From the NCBI GenBank assembly GCA_964539385.1, contig CAZIJC010000005.1, positions 6,492 through 70,491 on the forward strand: a DNA stretch of 64,000 nt, read 5' to 3'. The notes below the pieces were generated by a model. That model was not told the origin of the DNA. It did no database searches and was given only the letters and a program-made list of their open reading frames with translations. Shown here in pieces: positions 51,605-60,084 of the stretch. A program made the translations under genes and the position numbers. Positions within the stretch are counted from its first letter, which is position 1. Each line of letters opens with the position of its first letter. Origin of the DNA: JAUVZF01 sp964539385. GTDB taxonomy: Bacteria > Planctomycetota > Phycisphaerae > FEN-1346.

Positions 51605-53836
51605 TCAACCACCGTCCTCAGCCAGGCCAGACTGCATGCGCCCCAGTTTCTTCCAAAGCCGAACAAGATATTCTTCCGCCCGCTCACGTTGGGAAACTTC
51701 GAGACGGAGCCGCTTTTCGGTGGCCGCCAACTTGGCGTTCTGCCCGGCCAACTGCCGCTCGAGCTGACCGCGGGGTTCTTTCAGCTCATCCTCAGCCAGG
51801 CCAGACTGCATGCGCCCCAGTTTCTTCCAAAGCCGAACAAGATNNNNNNNNNNNNNNNNNNNNNNNNNNNNNNNNNNNNNNNNNNNNNNNNNNNNNNNNN
51901 NNNNNNNNNNNNNNNNNNNNNNNNNNNNNNNNNNNNNNNNNNNCTTTTCGGTGGCCGCCAACTTGGCGTTCTGCCCGGCCAACTGCCGCTCGAGCTGATC
52001 GCGGCGTTCTTTCAGCTGATCCTCTATCTGCCGGTATTCAGAGATTCTCTCGCGCAACTGTTCGCTTGTCGCATCCAATTCAGCGTTTCGCTGCTTGAGT
52101 GCTTCTTCCTCTGACTCACGTTCGGCGATTTCGTGCTGGGACTGTTCGTTCGCCGTTGTTAACTCGATCACTCGCAATTCAAGGTGTCGTTGGGTTCGCC
52201 TGTCTTCGGAAATCTCACGTTCCAGTTCTTCCCTCGATGAGGACAATTGCGTAATCCGCTCTCTAAGTAACTCTTCAGTCTGCTTCCGCTTGGCGAGCTC
52301 GTGTTGGTTCTGCTCGTCCATCGCCGCCAATTCGTCCTCTCGATCCCTTACGCGCTGTTCGATTCGCTCATGCTGCTGCTCAAACTCGCTCTTTGCCCGC
52401 TCCAGTTGCCGGTCTCGGTCCCGGTTCTGTTCGCTCGCAGCCGATAGTTCGGCATCCTTTTCCCGAAGAAGCTCTTCCGCTCGTCGCCGCTCGGCAATTT
52501 CACGGTCCAGTTGTTTGCTCACTGCCGCTAATTCGTCGGCCAGCTCCTTCATCCGCCGCTCGAGTGCATCGCGGTACTCCTGGAGTTCCTTTCGCCCCCC
52601 CTCATGTTCGGATACTTCGCCCTCAAGTCGCTCACAGGCACCGGTCAACTCGCTAATCCGCTGTTCTAATAACTCCTCAGCCTCCTTCCGCTTGGCGAGC
52701 TCGTGCTGGTTCTTCTTGTCCATCGCCGCCAATTCGCCCTCTCGGCCCTTTATGCACCGTTCAAGCCGTTCACGTTGTTGCTCGAATTCGCTTCGCGCCC
52801 GTTTGAGTTTCCGATTCCGGTCCCGGAGTCGTTCGCTCGCTACGGCCAATTGCACGGCTTGTTGCTCGAGGCGCTCCACTTTGGCGTCGCGCTTGCTGAT
52901 TTCCCTCTTCAATTGCTCGTTGGTCGCCGTCGATTCCTTAATCCGCTTCGCCTGTCGAAGTTCGACTTGTTTGTGCTCAGCCGCCTCGCGTTGGGCCCGC
53001 TCGGTCACTCCCGTCAGTTCAGCGATCCGTCGCCTCAAGCGAAGTATAGCCTGCTCTTCTGGGGCGGTCGCTTCCAGTAGTTGCTTGTTGACCTCCCTCA
53101 AGCAGCGTCTGGATTGCTCATCTTCCGCGATTTCAGGTCCAACCTGTTCGTTCCCCAACCCAGACTCGCCAATCTGTTGCCCTGCGTCATGCTCAAGTCG
53201 TTTGGAACGCTTCTGAGGTTTGCCATCGACCCGCTCGTATCTGGAAACCTGATTCCGGAATTGTTTCCCGACAAGTTCCACCTGTTCCCCAACGGGCATT
53301 TCTCCGCGCGAGCGTTCGGTGATTTCAGTTTTGCTCCGCTCACCCGGCGACAACGGCCGGGTTACGTCGTCCGATTGTTCCGCCGTTGCCATGGAATTGC
53401 TCGGCGGAACGTCTGATAGAACCTCCCCGGGTCTCAGATCCATAGTTCTGGCGATTTTGTTACTCATCCCGCTCCGATCAAGGACACGCCCAATTGCGAG
53501 GGGGATATCACTTTCGGCAACAAACTTGATCCCGCTCAGATCGTCGCAACTCCCCTCCGGCGGCAAGGTCCCGAACGCGAGAACCTCCAGATTCATTCGG
53601 CGCGCAACTTGCAGCACGCGCGCGTCCCGGCAGCCGGTTACCCGAAGATCCACGAGCAACGCAACCGTCTGGGCGCCCAAGATCGCGCCGGTCGCCTCGT
53701 TCGCACTGGTGACGCGGACGCACTGCACGCCCATGCGCTCGACTTCCTCAAGATGGCTGTTAACGCTTGGCGACTCCCCCCGCGAGGTCAGAACAACCAC
53801 GCGCGGACGCAAAGAAGATGGTGTACTCCGCTTCAT
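51605..53836 (-). CDS. Large coiled-coil protein with receiver-like N-terminus (contains scaffold gap)
   Basis: More than 700 residues. The first ~125 residues (RPRVVVLTSRGESPSVNSHL, then ALLVDLRVTGCRDARVL) resemble a response-regulator receiver fold, but the phosphorylation site is not obvious. From ~240 on it is a long coiled coil with recurring modules (ERLRDRNRKLKRARSEFEQQ, ELAAMDEQNQHELAKRKQTE). The C-terminus repeats a unit ending YLVRLWKKLGRMQSGLAEDE. The 100-N gap falls inside that last repeat; joining the flanks needs only ~45 nt. It is the first long gene of the magnetosome-type region on the minus strand. Confidence 0.75.
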   Translation of the reverse strand: MKRSTPSSLRPRVVVLTSRGESPSVNSHLEEVERMGVQCVRVTSANEATGAILGAQTVALLVDLRVTGCRDARVLQVARRMNLEVLAFGTLPPEGSCDDLSGIKFVAESDIPLAIGRVLDRSGMSNKIARTMDLRPGEVLSDVPPSNSMATAEQSDDVTRPLSPGERSKTEITERSRGEMPVGEQVELVGKQFRNQVSRYERVDGKPQKRSKRLEHDAGQQIGESGLGNEQVGPEIAEDEQSRRCLREVNKQLLEATAPEEQAILRLRRRIAELTGVTERAQREAAEHKQVELRQAKRIKESTATNEQLKREISKRDAKVERLEQQAVQLAVASERLRDRNRKLKRARSEFEQQRERLERCIKGREGELAAMDKKNQHELAKRKEAEELLEQRISELTGACERLEGEVSEHEGGRKELQEYRDALERRMKELADELAAVSKQLDREIAERRRAEELLREKDAELSAASEQNRDRDRQLERAKSEFEQQHERIEQRVRDREDELAAMDEQNQHELAKRKQTEELLRERITQLSSSREELEREISEDRRTQRHLELRVIELTTANEQSQHEIAERESEEEALKQRNAELDATSEQLRERISEYRQIEDQLKERRDQLERQLAGQNAKLAATEKXXXXXXXXXXXXXXXXXXXXXXXXXXXXXXXXXXLVRLWKKLGRMQSGLAEDELKEPRGQLERQLAGQNAKLAATEKRLRLEVSQRERAEEYLVRLWKKLGRMQSGLAEDGG
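51844..51943. other. Scaffold gap (100 N) in C-terminal coding repeat
   Basis: Flanks are two parts of a ~60-residue unit that is complete nearby (51605-51800), so the gap lies inside a tandem repeat whose copy number is not resolved. Confidence 0.85.
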
Positions 53837-53861
53837 AAGATACGTTCCTCCACATCAACGA

Positions 53862-54098
53862 CTACCTCGTGCGACAATCTATAATCCCCAGAGCCGGCAA
53901 TTCCGTCACATCCCACGCTTCTATGCGTAAGGATGCCCTGTTATAATCAAACTGTCTGCAATCAGAACGCCGCAGTCTGAGTTCCTTGTCCAGCGGTTCA
54001 TCCGTCGGCAAGAAACGCTCATCGTCCTTGCCGGGCCCCAAAAGACCGTACCGAAATTTGCCGTCCGTTAAGCCCGGCGTCGTTGCAATTGATGTCAC
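53862..54098 (-). CDS. Possible small protein upstream of the large coiled-coil gene
   Basis: 78 residues from a GTG at 54098. The sequence (GLTDGKFRYGLLGPGKDDER, LRIEAWDVTELPALGIID) looks protein-like but matches no family I know. It lies 25 nt upstream of the large coiled-coil gene on the same strand. It could be a fragment; no clear Shine-Dalgarno was seen. Confidence 0.35.
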   Translation of the reverse strand: MTSIATTPGLTDGKFRYGLLGPGKDDERFLPTDEPLDKELRLRRSDCRQFDYNRASLRIEAWDVTELPALGIIDCRTR

Positions 54099-54198
54099 GG
54101 CTTATGAATCAAGCCCTTCGGGAAAATCCCTAAAAACCTCGTGAGATATCCGGGTTAAGCCATTCCGGTTGGCTCATCAAACCTTAGCTTATCCCCAT

Positions 54199-54322
54199 GC
54201 GCTCTGACAGTTTCCGGCCTGGAATAAGGTGGAACCGCCTGCATGGGTAACGATCCCGCTGCTGTCGCAGAAGGAGCCCGGCCATACGGCCCGTATGGAA
54301 GGGCGACCGTAGCGACAGCAGC
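54199..54322 (+). repeat. Dispersed hairpin repeat, copy 3
   Basis: GCGCTCTGACAGTTTCCGGC, then AAGGTGGAACCGCCTGCATG, then hairpin arms GCTGCTGTCGC and GCGACAGCAGC. This copy has an extra inner palindrome (GGCCATACGGCCCGTATGG). It lies 240 bp from the right end of the island. The rest of 54100-54562 holds no gene I recognise. Confidence 0.8.
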
Positions 54323-54562
54323 ACTCGCGGCAGCGGAACCACCGCCGCCTGTTTCGATTCTATCACATCTGCCCGGCTTCACAAGCATCCATCCGTCCGG
54401 CCTCGGCTCGACCAGACCCTACACGCTTACCGGCATTCCTGAATGCCGGCCGCTGACACGAACCGCCACGGCTTGCCAGCCCTCCCGCACCGAGTTGGTC
54501 ACTGGTGGGGCAGGGCGGGCATAAGCGTCGTCACCGCAAAGTGTTACGTAGCCTCAGCAGCC

Positions 54563-55166
54563 GCTTCCCAAGCTGAACGTCGAGGGTTCGAATCCCTTCG
54601 CCCGCTCCAGGGCACGTCATCGATGCTTCGCGCCGACCAACCTCACTGAATCGTCCACAGGGTCACCGTTTCCTGGTCCCTCACGAAGATCCTGTTGCCG
54701 GCAACCACCGGGTGGGCATAGGTCGGCGTGTCGGCCACCTTGATCCGGGCCAGTTCGGCGTACGCCTTGCCGCTGGGCTTGAAGGCGATCAGTTCCGAGG
54801 TGCTGGGCAGGGCCAGCAGGCAGGAGCCCGCGTCCAGAATGGCTGCGAAGCCGCGGCCGTGAGCGGTCGCATCGGTCCAGGCCGTCTTGCCCGTCTCAGC
54901 GTTGATGCAAAAGAGGTTTCCTCGGTCGGTGAGGCCGAACAGCAGGCCGTCCTTCAGCACCGGCGTGTTGAACTGCACGGCCACCTGCGGGTTGCTCCAG
55001 AGTTCCTTGGCGGCAAAGCCGTCGCCCTGCTTCTCGATCTTCAGGGCCTTGGTGCCCCGGGCGGCCCCGGTGATGATCACGGTCTGGCCATCAACGATCG
55101 GCGTGGCGGCGTTGTAAGCCCTTCTTTGGGGCGGGAACGGGACTTGCCACAACAACTTGCCGTCGG
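54563..55166. repeat. Right copy of the 604-bp direct repeat, with tRNA-Gly 3' fragment
   Basis: 54563-54609 is an exact copy of the tRNA-Gly 3' part from the anticodon stem to CCA, without the 5' half. It continues into the 3' end of the intact PQQ-propeller gene. It matches 9877-10480. An intact tRNA at one end and its 3' fragment at the other is the standard appearance of attL/attR for tRNA-targeting integrative elements. Confidence 0.85.
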
Positions 55167-55872
55167 CCGCGCCGATCCCCACGACGCTCTTCTCCGTCAG
55201 CGTGACGATCTGCTTCGTGCCGCCGGCCGTCATCAGTGCGGGCGAGGCGTACTCCGGGGCCTCGCCGGCCCACTTCCACTTCGCCTCGCCGGTGGCAAGG
55301 TCGTACGCGATGATGCCTCCTTTGCCCCGCCCGCCGACGTGCGCGATGGCCATCCCGTCAACGATGATCGGCGACATCGACGTGAAGAACGTGGGCACGA
55401 CCTTCGGGTACGGGTCCTTGCGCCAGACGAGTTTGCCGGTAGCGGCGTCCAGGCAGGAAACGACCCCGCCCACGCCCAGCGTCACGACTTTGCCCTTCGC
55501 CACGGCGGGGGAACTCCTGGGCCCCGGATGGCGTGCGGCGGCTCCGGTCACGGCCTGCGCCGCATACTTGTCCTGCCACACCTGCTTTCCGTCGGCGGCA
55601 TTCAGACACAGCGTGACCTCATCCCCGCCTTGCCGCGCGAAGACATAGAGTTTGTCGCCCACCAGGGCGGGCGTTGCGTCGCCCGAACCCACCGTCGCCT
55701 TCCACTTCTGAGCGAGCGCGGTCGGCCATTCCCCAGGCGCGGTGAACCCGCCGGCCTTTCCATCCCGATTGGGGCCTCGCCACTGAGGCCAATCCTGTGC
55801 AAAGACACAGCCCGCGCCGATCAAGAGGACACAGGCGACAACCACAGCGATGATTCGATCCCCGTTCTTCAT
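54643..55872 (-). CDS. Exported PQQ-like beta-propeller protein
   Basis: 409 residues from the ATG at 55872 (GGGAGG upstream); a longer reading to 56049 lacks support. Signal peptide AVVVACVLLIGAGCVFA is followed by QDWPQWRGPNRDGKAGG, the usual start of planctomycete outer-membrane-biogenesis (BamB)-like propellers. Repeated blades contain DAATGKLVWRKD, DLATGEAKWKW and AADGKLLWQVPF. Probably periplasmic; the ligand is unknown. Its last ~170 codons are duplicated at the left end of the island. Confidence 0.88.
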   Translation of the reverse strand: MKNGDRIIAVVVACVLLIGAGCVFAQDWPQWRGPNRDGKAGGFTAPGEWPTALAQKWKATVGSGDATPALVGDKLYVFARQGGDEVTLCLNAADGKQVWQDKYAAQAVTGAAARHPGPRSSPAVAKGKVVTLGVGGVVSCLDAATGKLVWRKDPYPKVVPTFFTSMSPIIVDGMAIAHVGGRGKGGIIAYDLATGEAKWKWAGEAPEYASPALMTAGGTKQIVTLTEKSVVGIGAADGKLLWQVPFPPQRRAYNAATPIVDGQTVIITGAARGTKALKIEKQGDGFAAKELWSNPQVAVQFNTPVLKDGLLFGLTDRGNLFCINAETGKTAWTDATAHGRGFAAILDAGSCLLALPSTSELIAFKPSGKAYAELARIKVADTPTYAHPVVAGNRIFVRDQETVTLWTIQ

Positions 55873-56057
55873 AGCGTTTTCCTCCCATCTCTCCTTGGCC
55901 GACGGCTCCCGTTGGCGTTTCGCCCGCCGTGGCTCATCTCCGGGGTATTCTAACCGCACGGCGTGCCCCGTCAACGACAGAAGCCGGTCAGAACCCGTAT
56001 CTGGCTTTGGCCTGCTTGCAGGCTGCCTTGACGGCCTGCTCCTATTCAAGGTCCGGC

Positions 56058-57008
56058 TTACCGCAGGATCTCGAACTTCGCCGGGTCGCCCGGCACGCCC
56101 ACGATCGACACACCGCTGATCGTACTGAACTGCTTAAAATCGTAGATGACGCCGACGACCTGCTTGTCGCGGGTGACCTCGAAGATTTGCGGCTGCTGGC
56201 CCACGTGTCCGTGCCCGCCCCAGTTGCAGACCACCGTGTTGCCGTTGGGCAGACGCTGCATCCCCGTGAGAAAGCGCAGCGGGTTGCCCGGCAAATCGTT
56301 CTCCTTGATCTCCCAGACCACCTTGGCGTCCTTGTCGACCTCGACGATGCGGTGCGCGTCGCCGGTCGACAGGAGCGTGTTGCCGTTGGGCAGCCGGATG
56401 CCGCCGAAGGCGTTCTTCTGAGGGATGTCGCGGACGATCTTGCCCGCCGTGTCGTACTCGCGGACGACGGCGTCGGCGTACTGCCCCACAAGGTAGTGGC
56501 CGTTGGCCAGTTTGCGGGCCTGACGCATCTGACCGTGCGCGCGCTTGCACTTGGTGCTGAGTTGGACCACCTTGGTGATCTTACCGTCGCGGTCGACCTC
56601 GATGATCCGCATGGGGCCCGATTCGGCGATCATCACCTTGCCGTCGGGCAGAGGCTGGCAGGCGTGGATCTCGTTGCCGGCGGCCGTCGTGTATTCCCAC
56701 ACCACCTTTTTGTCGCGGGTCACCTCCTGGACGCCCTTGACGTGCGTAAAGAGGATGTTGCCGCTGGCCAGCAGCCAGACGTCCTGCGGCCGCCGGGCCG
56801 GCATCTGCCACGTGATCTTGCCCTTCTCATCCACCAGGCACACGTTGTTCGCGCCGTAGTCGGTGCAGGCGAAGGCCTTGCCGAGCGTCAGCACCGCGTC
56901 CTTCGGAGGCGGCGGGGCGGGTTTGCCTCCCAAGGTGGCGTGCACCAGCGCGAGTGTGACGACGGCGGCAACCGGCGCCACGATCCAACGCTTGCTTGTC
57001 ACGTTCAC
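56058..57008 (-). CDS. Exported beta-propeller protein (arylsulfotransferase/NHL-like)
   Basis: 316 residues from a GTG at 57008 with AAAGGAG upstream. A signal peptide (VAPVAAVVTLALVHATLG) precedes about six blades with recurring phrases such as LPDGKVMIAES, LPNGNTLLSTGDAHRIVEVD and LPNGNTVVCNWGGHGHVG. Such blade patterns occur in planctomycete propellers of unknown role and in arylsulfotransferase-like proteins. It lies 40 nt downstream of mutL and upstream of the PQQ gene, all on the minus strand. Confidence 0.82.
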   Translation of the reverse strand: MNVTSKRWIVAPVAAVVTLALVHATLGGKPAPPPPKDAVLTLGKAFACTDYGANNVCLVDEKGKITWQMPARRPQDVWLLASGNILFTHVKGVQEVTRDKKVVWEYTTAAGNEIHACQPLPDGKVMIAESGPMRIIEVDRDGKITKVVQLSTKCKRAHGQMRQARKLANGHYLVGQYADAVVREYDTAGKIVRDIPQKNAFGGIRLPNGNTLLSTGDAHRIVEVDKDAKVVWEIKENDLPGNPLRFLTGMQRLPNGNTVVCNWGGHGHVGQQPQIFEVTRDKQVVGVIYDFKQFSTISGVSIVGVPGDPAKFEILR

Positions 57009-57048
57009 GTCAGGCTCCTTTGTGTGGGCGTCATCGAGTACGTCCTTG

Positions 57049-58971
57049 TTAATACGGCAAGATCTCGTCCGTTGCTGCGGCCTGACTGCCGGCAGTGTAG
57101 TCGCGGCCGAACTGCTTCTCGAGGTCCCTCTTGCGCAGCACCAGCGCCGTCGGCCGGCCGTGCGGGCAGGTGGCGGCCATGTGAGCCGCCTCGCGGTGGG
57201 CGAGCAGCGCCTCGATCTCTTCGGTCTTGAGCGGATCGCCCGCCTTGACGGCGGCGTGGCAGGCGGCCACGTGGGCGAGTTCCTCCAGCACCTGGCGCGG
57301 CGTCGGAGGCGAGTCCACCGCCTGCACCCACGCCAGAAAATCCCGCAGCGTCCCCTCGGGGTCGCCGCGCTCCAGCAGCGACGGAAACGCCTGGATCCCC
57401 ACGTCGCGCGGGCCCAGAGGCTCAACCTCCAGACCCAGCCGCGCCAGCGACTCGCGGTACGCCTCGACGGCCGCCATCTCGCGGTCCGACAGCGCCACCG
57501 TCACGGGCATCAGCAGGTGCTGGCTCTGGAGCGGCCCGGCCTCCAGCCGCTTCATGATCTCCTCGAACAGCACCCGTTCGTGCAGGGCGTGCTGATCGAC
57601 GATCAGGATGCCGTCCTCGGTCTCGGCCACCAGGTAGGTGTTGTGGATCTGAATGGCGTGCGATCCCGGCGCCGCTTCATCGAAGGCTTCGGCGTGGGGC
57701 GCTGTTTCTCCGAGCCGCGACCGGGAGGTCGCGGGGACGCCCCGGTGGGCATCGGTGTCGGCTTTGCGGGCGAAGCCGCCCTGCGCGGCCGCCTTTCCCG
57801 CCAGCGGCAGTCGATGTTGATTGGTCGCCGCCGGGCTGTGCAGGAAATCCGCCATCGCCCGACGAACCCGCTCCTCGCGGTCCGAGGAAGCCTCCCCCGA
57901 CTCCGCCTCAGCCGCCGTCTGCGCAAAGGGTTCACCGGCCCCGGCCGCCGGCGGCGCCGAAAGGCTCGGCGTCAGGCCCGGTCCGAGCAGGTGCTCGCGC
58001 ACCGTCGCCAGCACCTGGCCGTACAGCAGGTGGGCGTCGCGCAGGCGGACCTCGATCTTCGTGGGGTGCACGTTCACGTCCACGCGCTCGGGCGGGACCG
58101 TCAGAAACAGGAACGCCACCGGCTGGCGGCGTCCCTCGAGCAGGCCGCGATACGCTTCACGCAAGGCGTGCAGCAGGGCGCGGTCGCGGACGTACCGGCC
58201 GTTGATGAACAGGTACTGCATGCCGCTGGTCGCCCGGTCCACGTGTGGCGGCCCGACGAGTCCCCACAGCCGGCCGCCGGGCTCTTCGGACGTCACCTCG
58301 ATCAGCGACGCCGCCAGGTCGCCTCCGAAGAAGGCCCCCACGCGCTCGCGCACCGATTCGCTTGGCGGAAGTTGATACACCGACCGCCCGTTGTGCGTCA
58401 CCGTCAGATGCACCCCCGGATACGCCAGCGCGATGCGGGCCGCCTGCTCCGTGATGTGGCCCATCTCGGTGGCGTCGGTCTTGAGGAACTTGCGGCGGGC
58501 GGGGACGTAGCGGAACAGGTTGCGCACCTCGATCGTCGTCCCGACCGGGCCGCTGGCAGGGCGGGGGGCATCGGCCCGGCCACCCGAAACGGTCACCTCG
58601 GTTGCTTCGAGGGCATCGGCCTTGCGGGTGAGGAGTCGGACGTCGGCCACCGAGGCGATCGATGCAAGCGCCTCGCCGCGGAACCCCAGGCTCGTGATGC
58701 CCTCCAGGTCGTCGCGCGAGGTGATCTTGCTGGTGGCGTGGCTCGCCAGGGCCAGCGGCGCCTCCTCGTCGGGGATGCCGGCCCCGTCGTCGCTTACGCG
58801 GATGAGTTTCTTGCCCGCCTCCTCGACCTCCAGCACGACGCGCGACGCCTGAGCGTCGATCGCGTTCTCCAGCAGTTCCTTGACCACGCTCGCCGGCCGC
58901 TCCACCACCTCGCCGGCGGCAATCTGGTTGACGAGTTGCTCGGGCAGGATGTGGATGGCGGCTGTTGTCAC
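57049..58971 (-). CDS. mutL: DNA mismatch repair protein MutL
   Basis: 640 residues from a GTG at 58971. The GHKL ATPase motifs are all present: NQIAAGEVVERPASVVKELL, ENAIDA, DDGAGI, HATSKI and GFRGEALASI. The N-terminal domain ends with VDVNVHPTKIEVR. The C-terminal domain has IVDQHALHERVLFEEI and the ACHAAVKAG region. I did not see the DQHAx2Ex4E endonuclease motif clearly beyond DQHALHERVLFEE, which may be a form of it. MutL couples MutS mismatch recognition to strand nicking and excision. Confidence 0.95.
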   Translation of the reverse strand: MTTAAIHILPEQLVNQIAAGEVVERPASVVKELLENAIDAQASRVVLEVEEAGKKLIRVSDDGAGIPDEEAPLALASHATSKITSRDDLEGITSLGFRGEALASIASVADVRLLTRKADALEATEVTVSGGRADAPRPASGPVGTTIEVRNLFRYVPARRKFLKTDATEMGHITEQAARIALAYPGVHLTVTHNGRSVYQLPPSESVRERVGAFFGGDLAASLIEVTSEEPGGRLWGLVGPPHVDRATSGMQYLFINGRYVRDRALLHALREAYRGLLEGRRQPVAFLFLTVPPERVDVNVHPTKIEVRLRDAHLLYGQVLATVREHLLGPGLTPSLSAPPAAGAGEPFAQTAAEAESGEASSDREERVRRAMADFLHSPAATNQHRLPLAGKAAAQGGFARKADTDAHRGVPATSRSRLGETAPHAEAFDEAAPGSHAIQIHNTYLVAETEDGILIVDQHALHERVLFEEIMKRLEAGPLQSQHLLMPVTVALSDREMAAVEAYRESLARLGLEVEPLGPRDVGIQAFPSLLERGDPEGTLRDFLAWVQAVDSPPTPRQVLEELAHVAACHAAVKAGDPLKTEEIEALLAHREAAHMAATCPHGRPTALVLRKRDLEKQFGRDYTAGSQAAATDEILPY

Positions 58972-59092
58972 AGGCTCCTCGGCGCCGGGTCGCGTGGCAT
59001 TATAGGCCCCGGTCGAGGCGACTCGCAAGGCATTCTGTTGTCGGCCCCTCCGAAGGGCCGTACAATGCGGCCGCACCAGCCGAGGACGCCGC

Positions 59093-59530
59093 ATGGCACC
59101 ACACGCCCAACGCCAACCAGAGCCCGAACCCTGGTACGCCGACGGCCTGCGCTTCGCCTGCCAGGCGTGCGGCCGCTGCTGCGGCGGGGCGCCGGGGTAC
59201 GTGTGGGTGGACGGTGAGGAGGTTGCAGCCATCGCGTCGCACCTGGGGCTGACGGCCAGGGAGTTCCGTCGCAAGTACGTGCGGCGCCTGTGGCGCGGCC
59301 TGAGCCTCAAGGAGAAGGCGAACTACGATTGCGTCCTTCTCGACTCGGGCGGCCGGTGCGTGGCCTACGAGGTGCGGCCGCTTCAGTGTCGCGCGTGGCC
59401 GTTCTGGCCGACCAACCTCGTCAGCCGCAGGGCATGGCAACTGGCCGCCGGTCGCTGCCCCGGCATCGGCAAAGGGCCGCTGTACCGCCTTGAACAGATC
59501 GAAGCCCTTCGAGTGGAGATGAAGATGTGA
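59093..59530 (+). CDS. YkgJ-family cysteine cluster protein (1)
   Basis: 145 residues. The N-terminal cluster FACQACGRCCGGAPGYV and the later DSGGRCVAYEVRPLQCRAWPF are the YkgJ signature with conserved cysteines for a probable zinc or Fe-S site. Function is unknown for the family. It overlaps the next gene by 4 nt (GTGA). Confidence 0.88.
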   Translation: MAPHAQRQPEPEPWYADGLRFACQACGRCCGGAPGYVWVDGEEVAAIASHLGLTAREFRRKYVRRLWRGLSLKEKANYDCVLLDSGGRCVAYEVRPLQCRAWPFWPTNLVSRRAWQLAAGRCPGIGKGPLYRLEQIEALRVEMKM

Positions 59531-60084
59531 GTCGCACGGGTGACGAGGCCGGCGCTGCGGCGCCGCGAAACGCGCGGTTAGCCGACGGGCTTGCCCGGCG
59601 CGCTTCGACCTTCGCCGACGGCGTCTGGGGCCCGCCGCCGCCGTATCAGCCGCCCACGCCCGAGCAGCAGGCCGCCCTGGCCGGCGTCTACGCCCGTCTC
59701 GATGCGGCCCTGGCCTCCGCCGCCGACACCTGCCGCGCGTGCGGCCGGTGCTGCCGCTTCACCGAGGGCGGAATCGTCCTGTTCGCCAGCGCCCTGGAGA
59801 TGGCCGGCCTCGTGGCAGCGGCAGGCCTGCCCCGTGGCGTCACGTTCGTCTCAGGCGGTCCTGTCAACAGCGCGTGGTGCTGCCCGTATCAGGAAGGCGA
59901 CCGCTGCAGCGCCCGCGCCGCCCGCACCCTCGGCTGCCGCACCCACTTCTGCGACCCGGATGCCGGCCAGGAGGGCAGGGCCCTGCACGCCGACGCGCTC
60001 GACGAGGTCCGCCGCATCGCCCGCCGGCACGATTACCCCTGGTGGTACGGCCCCGCCCGCGTGTGCCTTGCAGCGTGGTGCTGA
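59527..60084 (+). CDS. YkgJ-family cysteine cluster protein (2)
   Basis: 185 residues from a GTG that overlaps the previous stop. It carries CRACGRCCRFTEGGIVLF, then CCPYQEGDRCSARAARTLGC and THFCDPD, again the YkgJ pattern but with a longer N-terminal extension. It is probably a partner or paralogue of the upstream gene. Confidence 0.85.
   Translation: MSRTGDEAGAAAPRNARLADGLARRASTFADGVWGPPPPYQPPTPEQQAALAGVYARLDAALASAADTCRACGRCCRFTEGGIVLFASALEMAGLVAAAGLPRGVTFVSGGPVNSAWCCPYQEGDRCSARAARTLGCRTHFCDPDAGQEGRALHADALDEVRRIARRHDYPWWYGPARVCLAAWC

Noticed and set aside
13500..54500. A phage or plasmid integrase/relaxase that would explain island mobility
   Set aside because: I looked for tyrosine or serine recombinase motifs and found only IS256, IS3, IS5 and another DDE transposase fragment.
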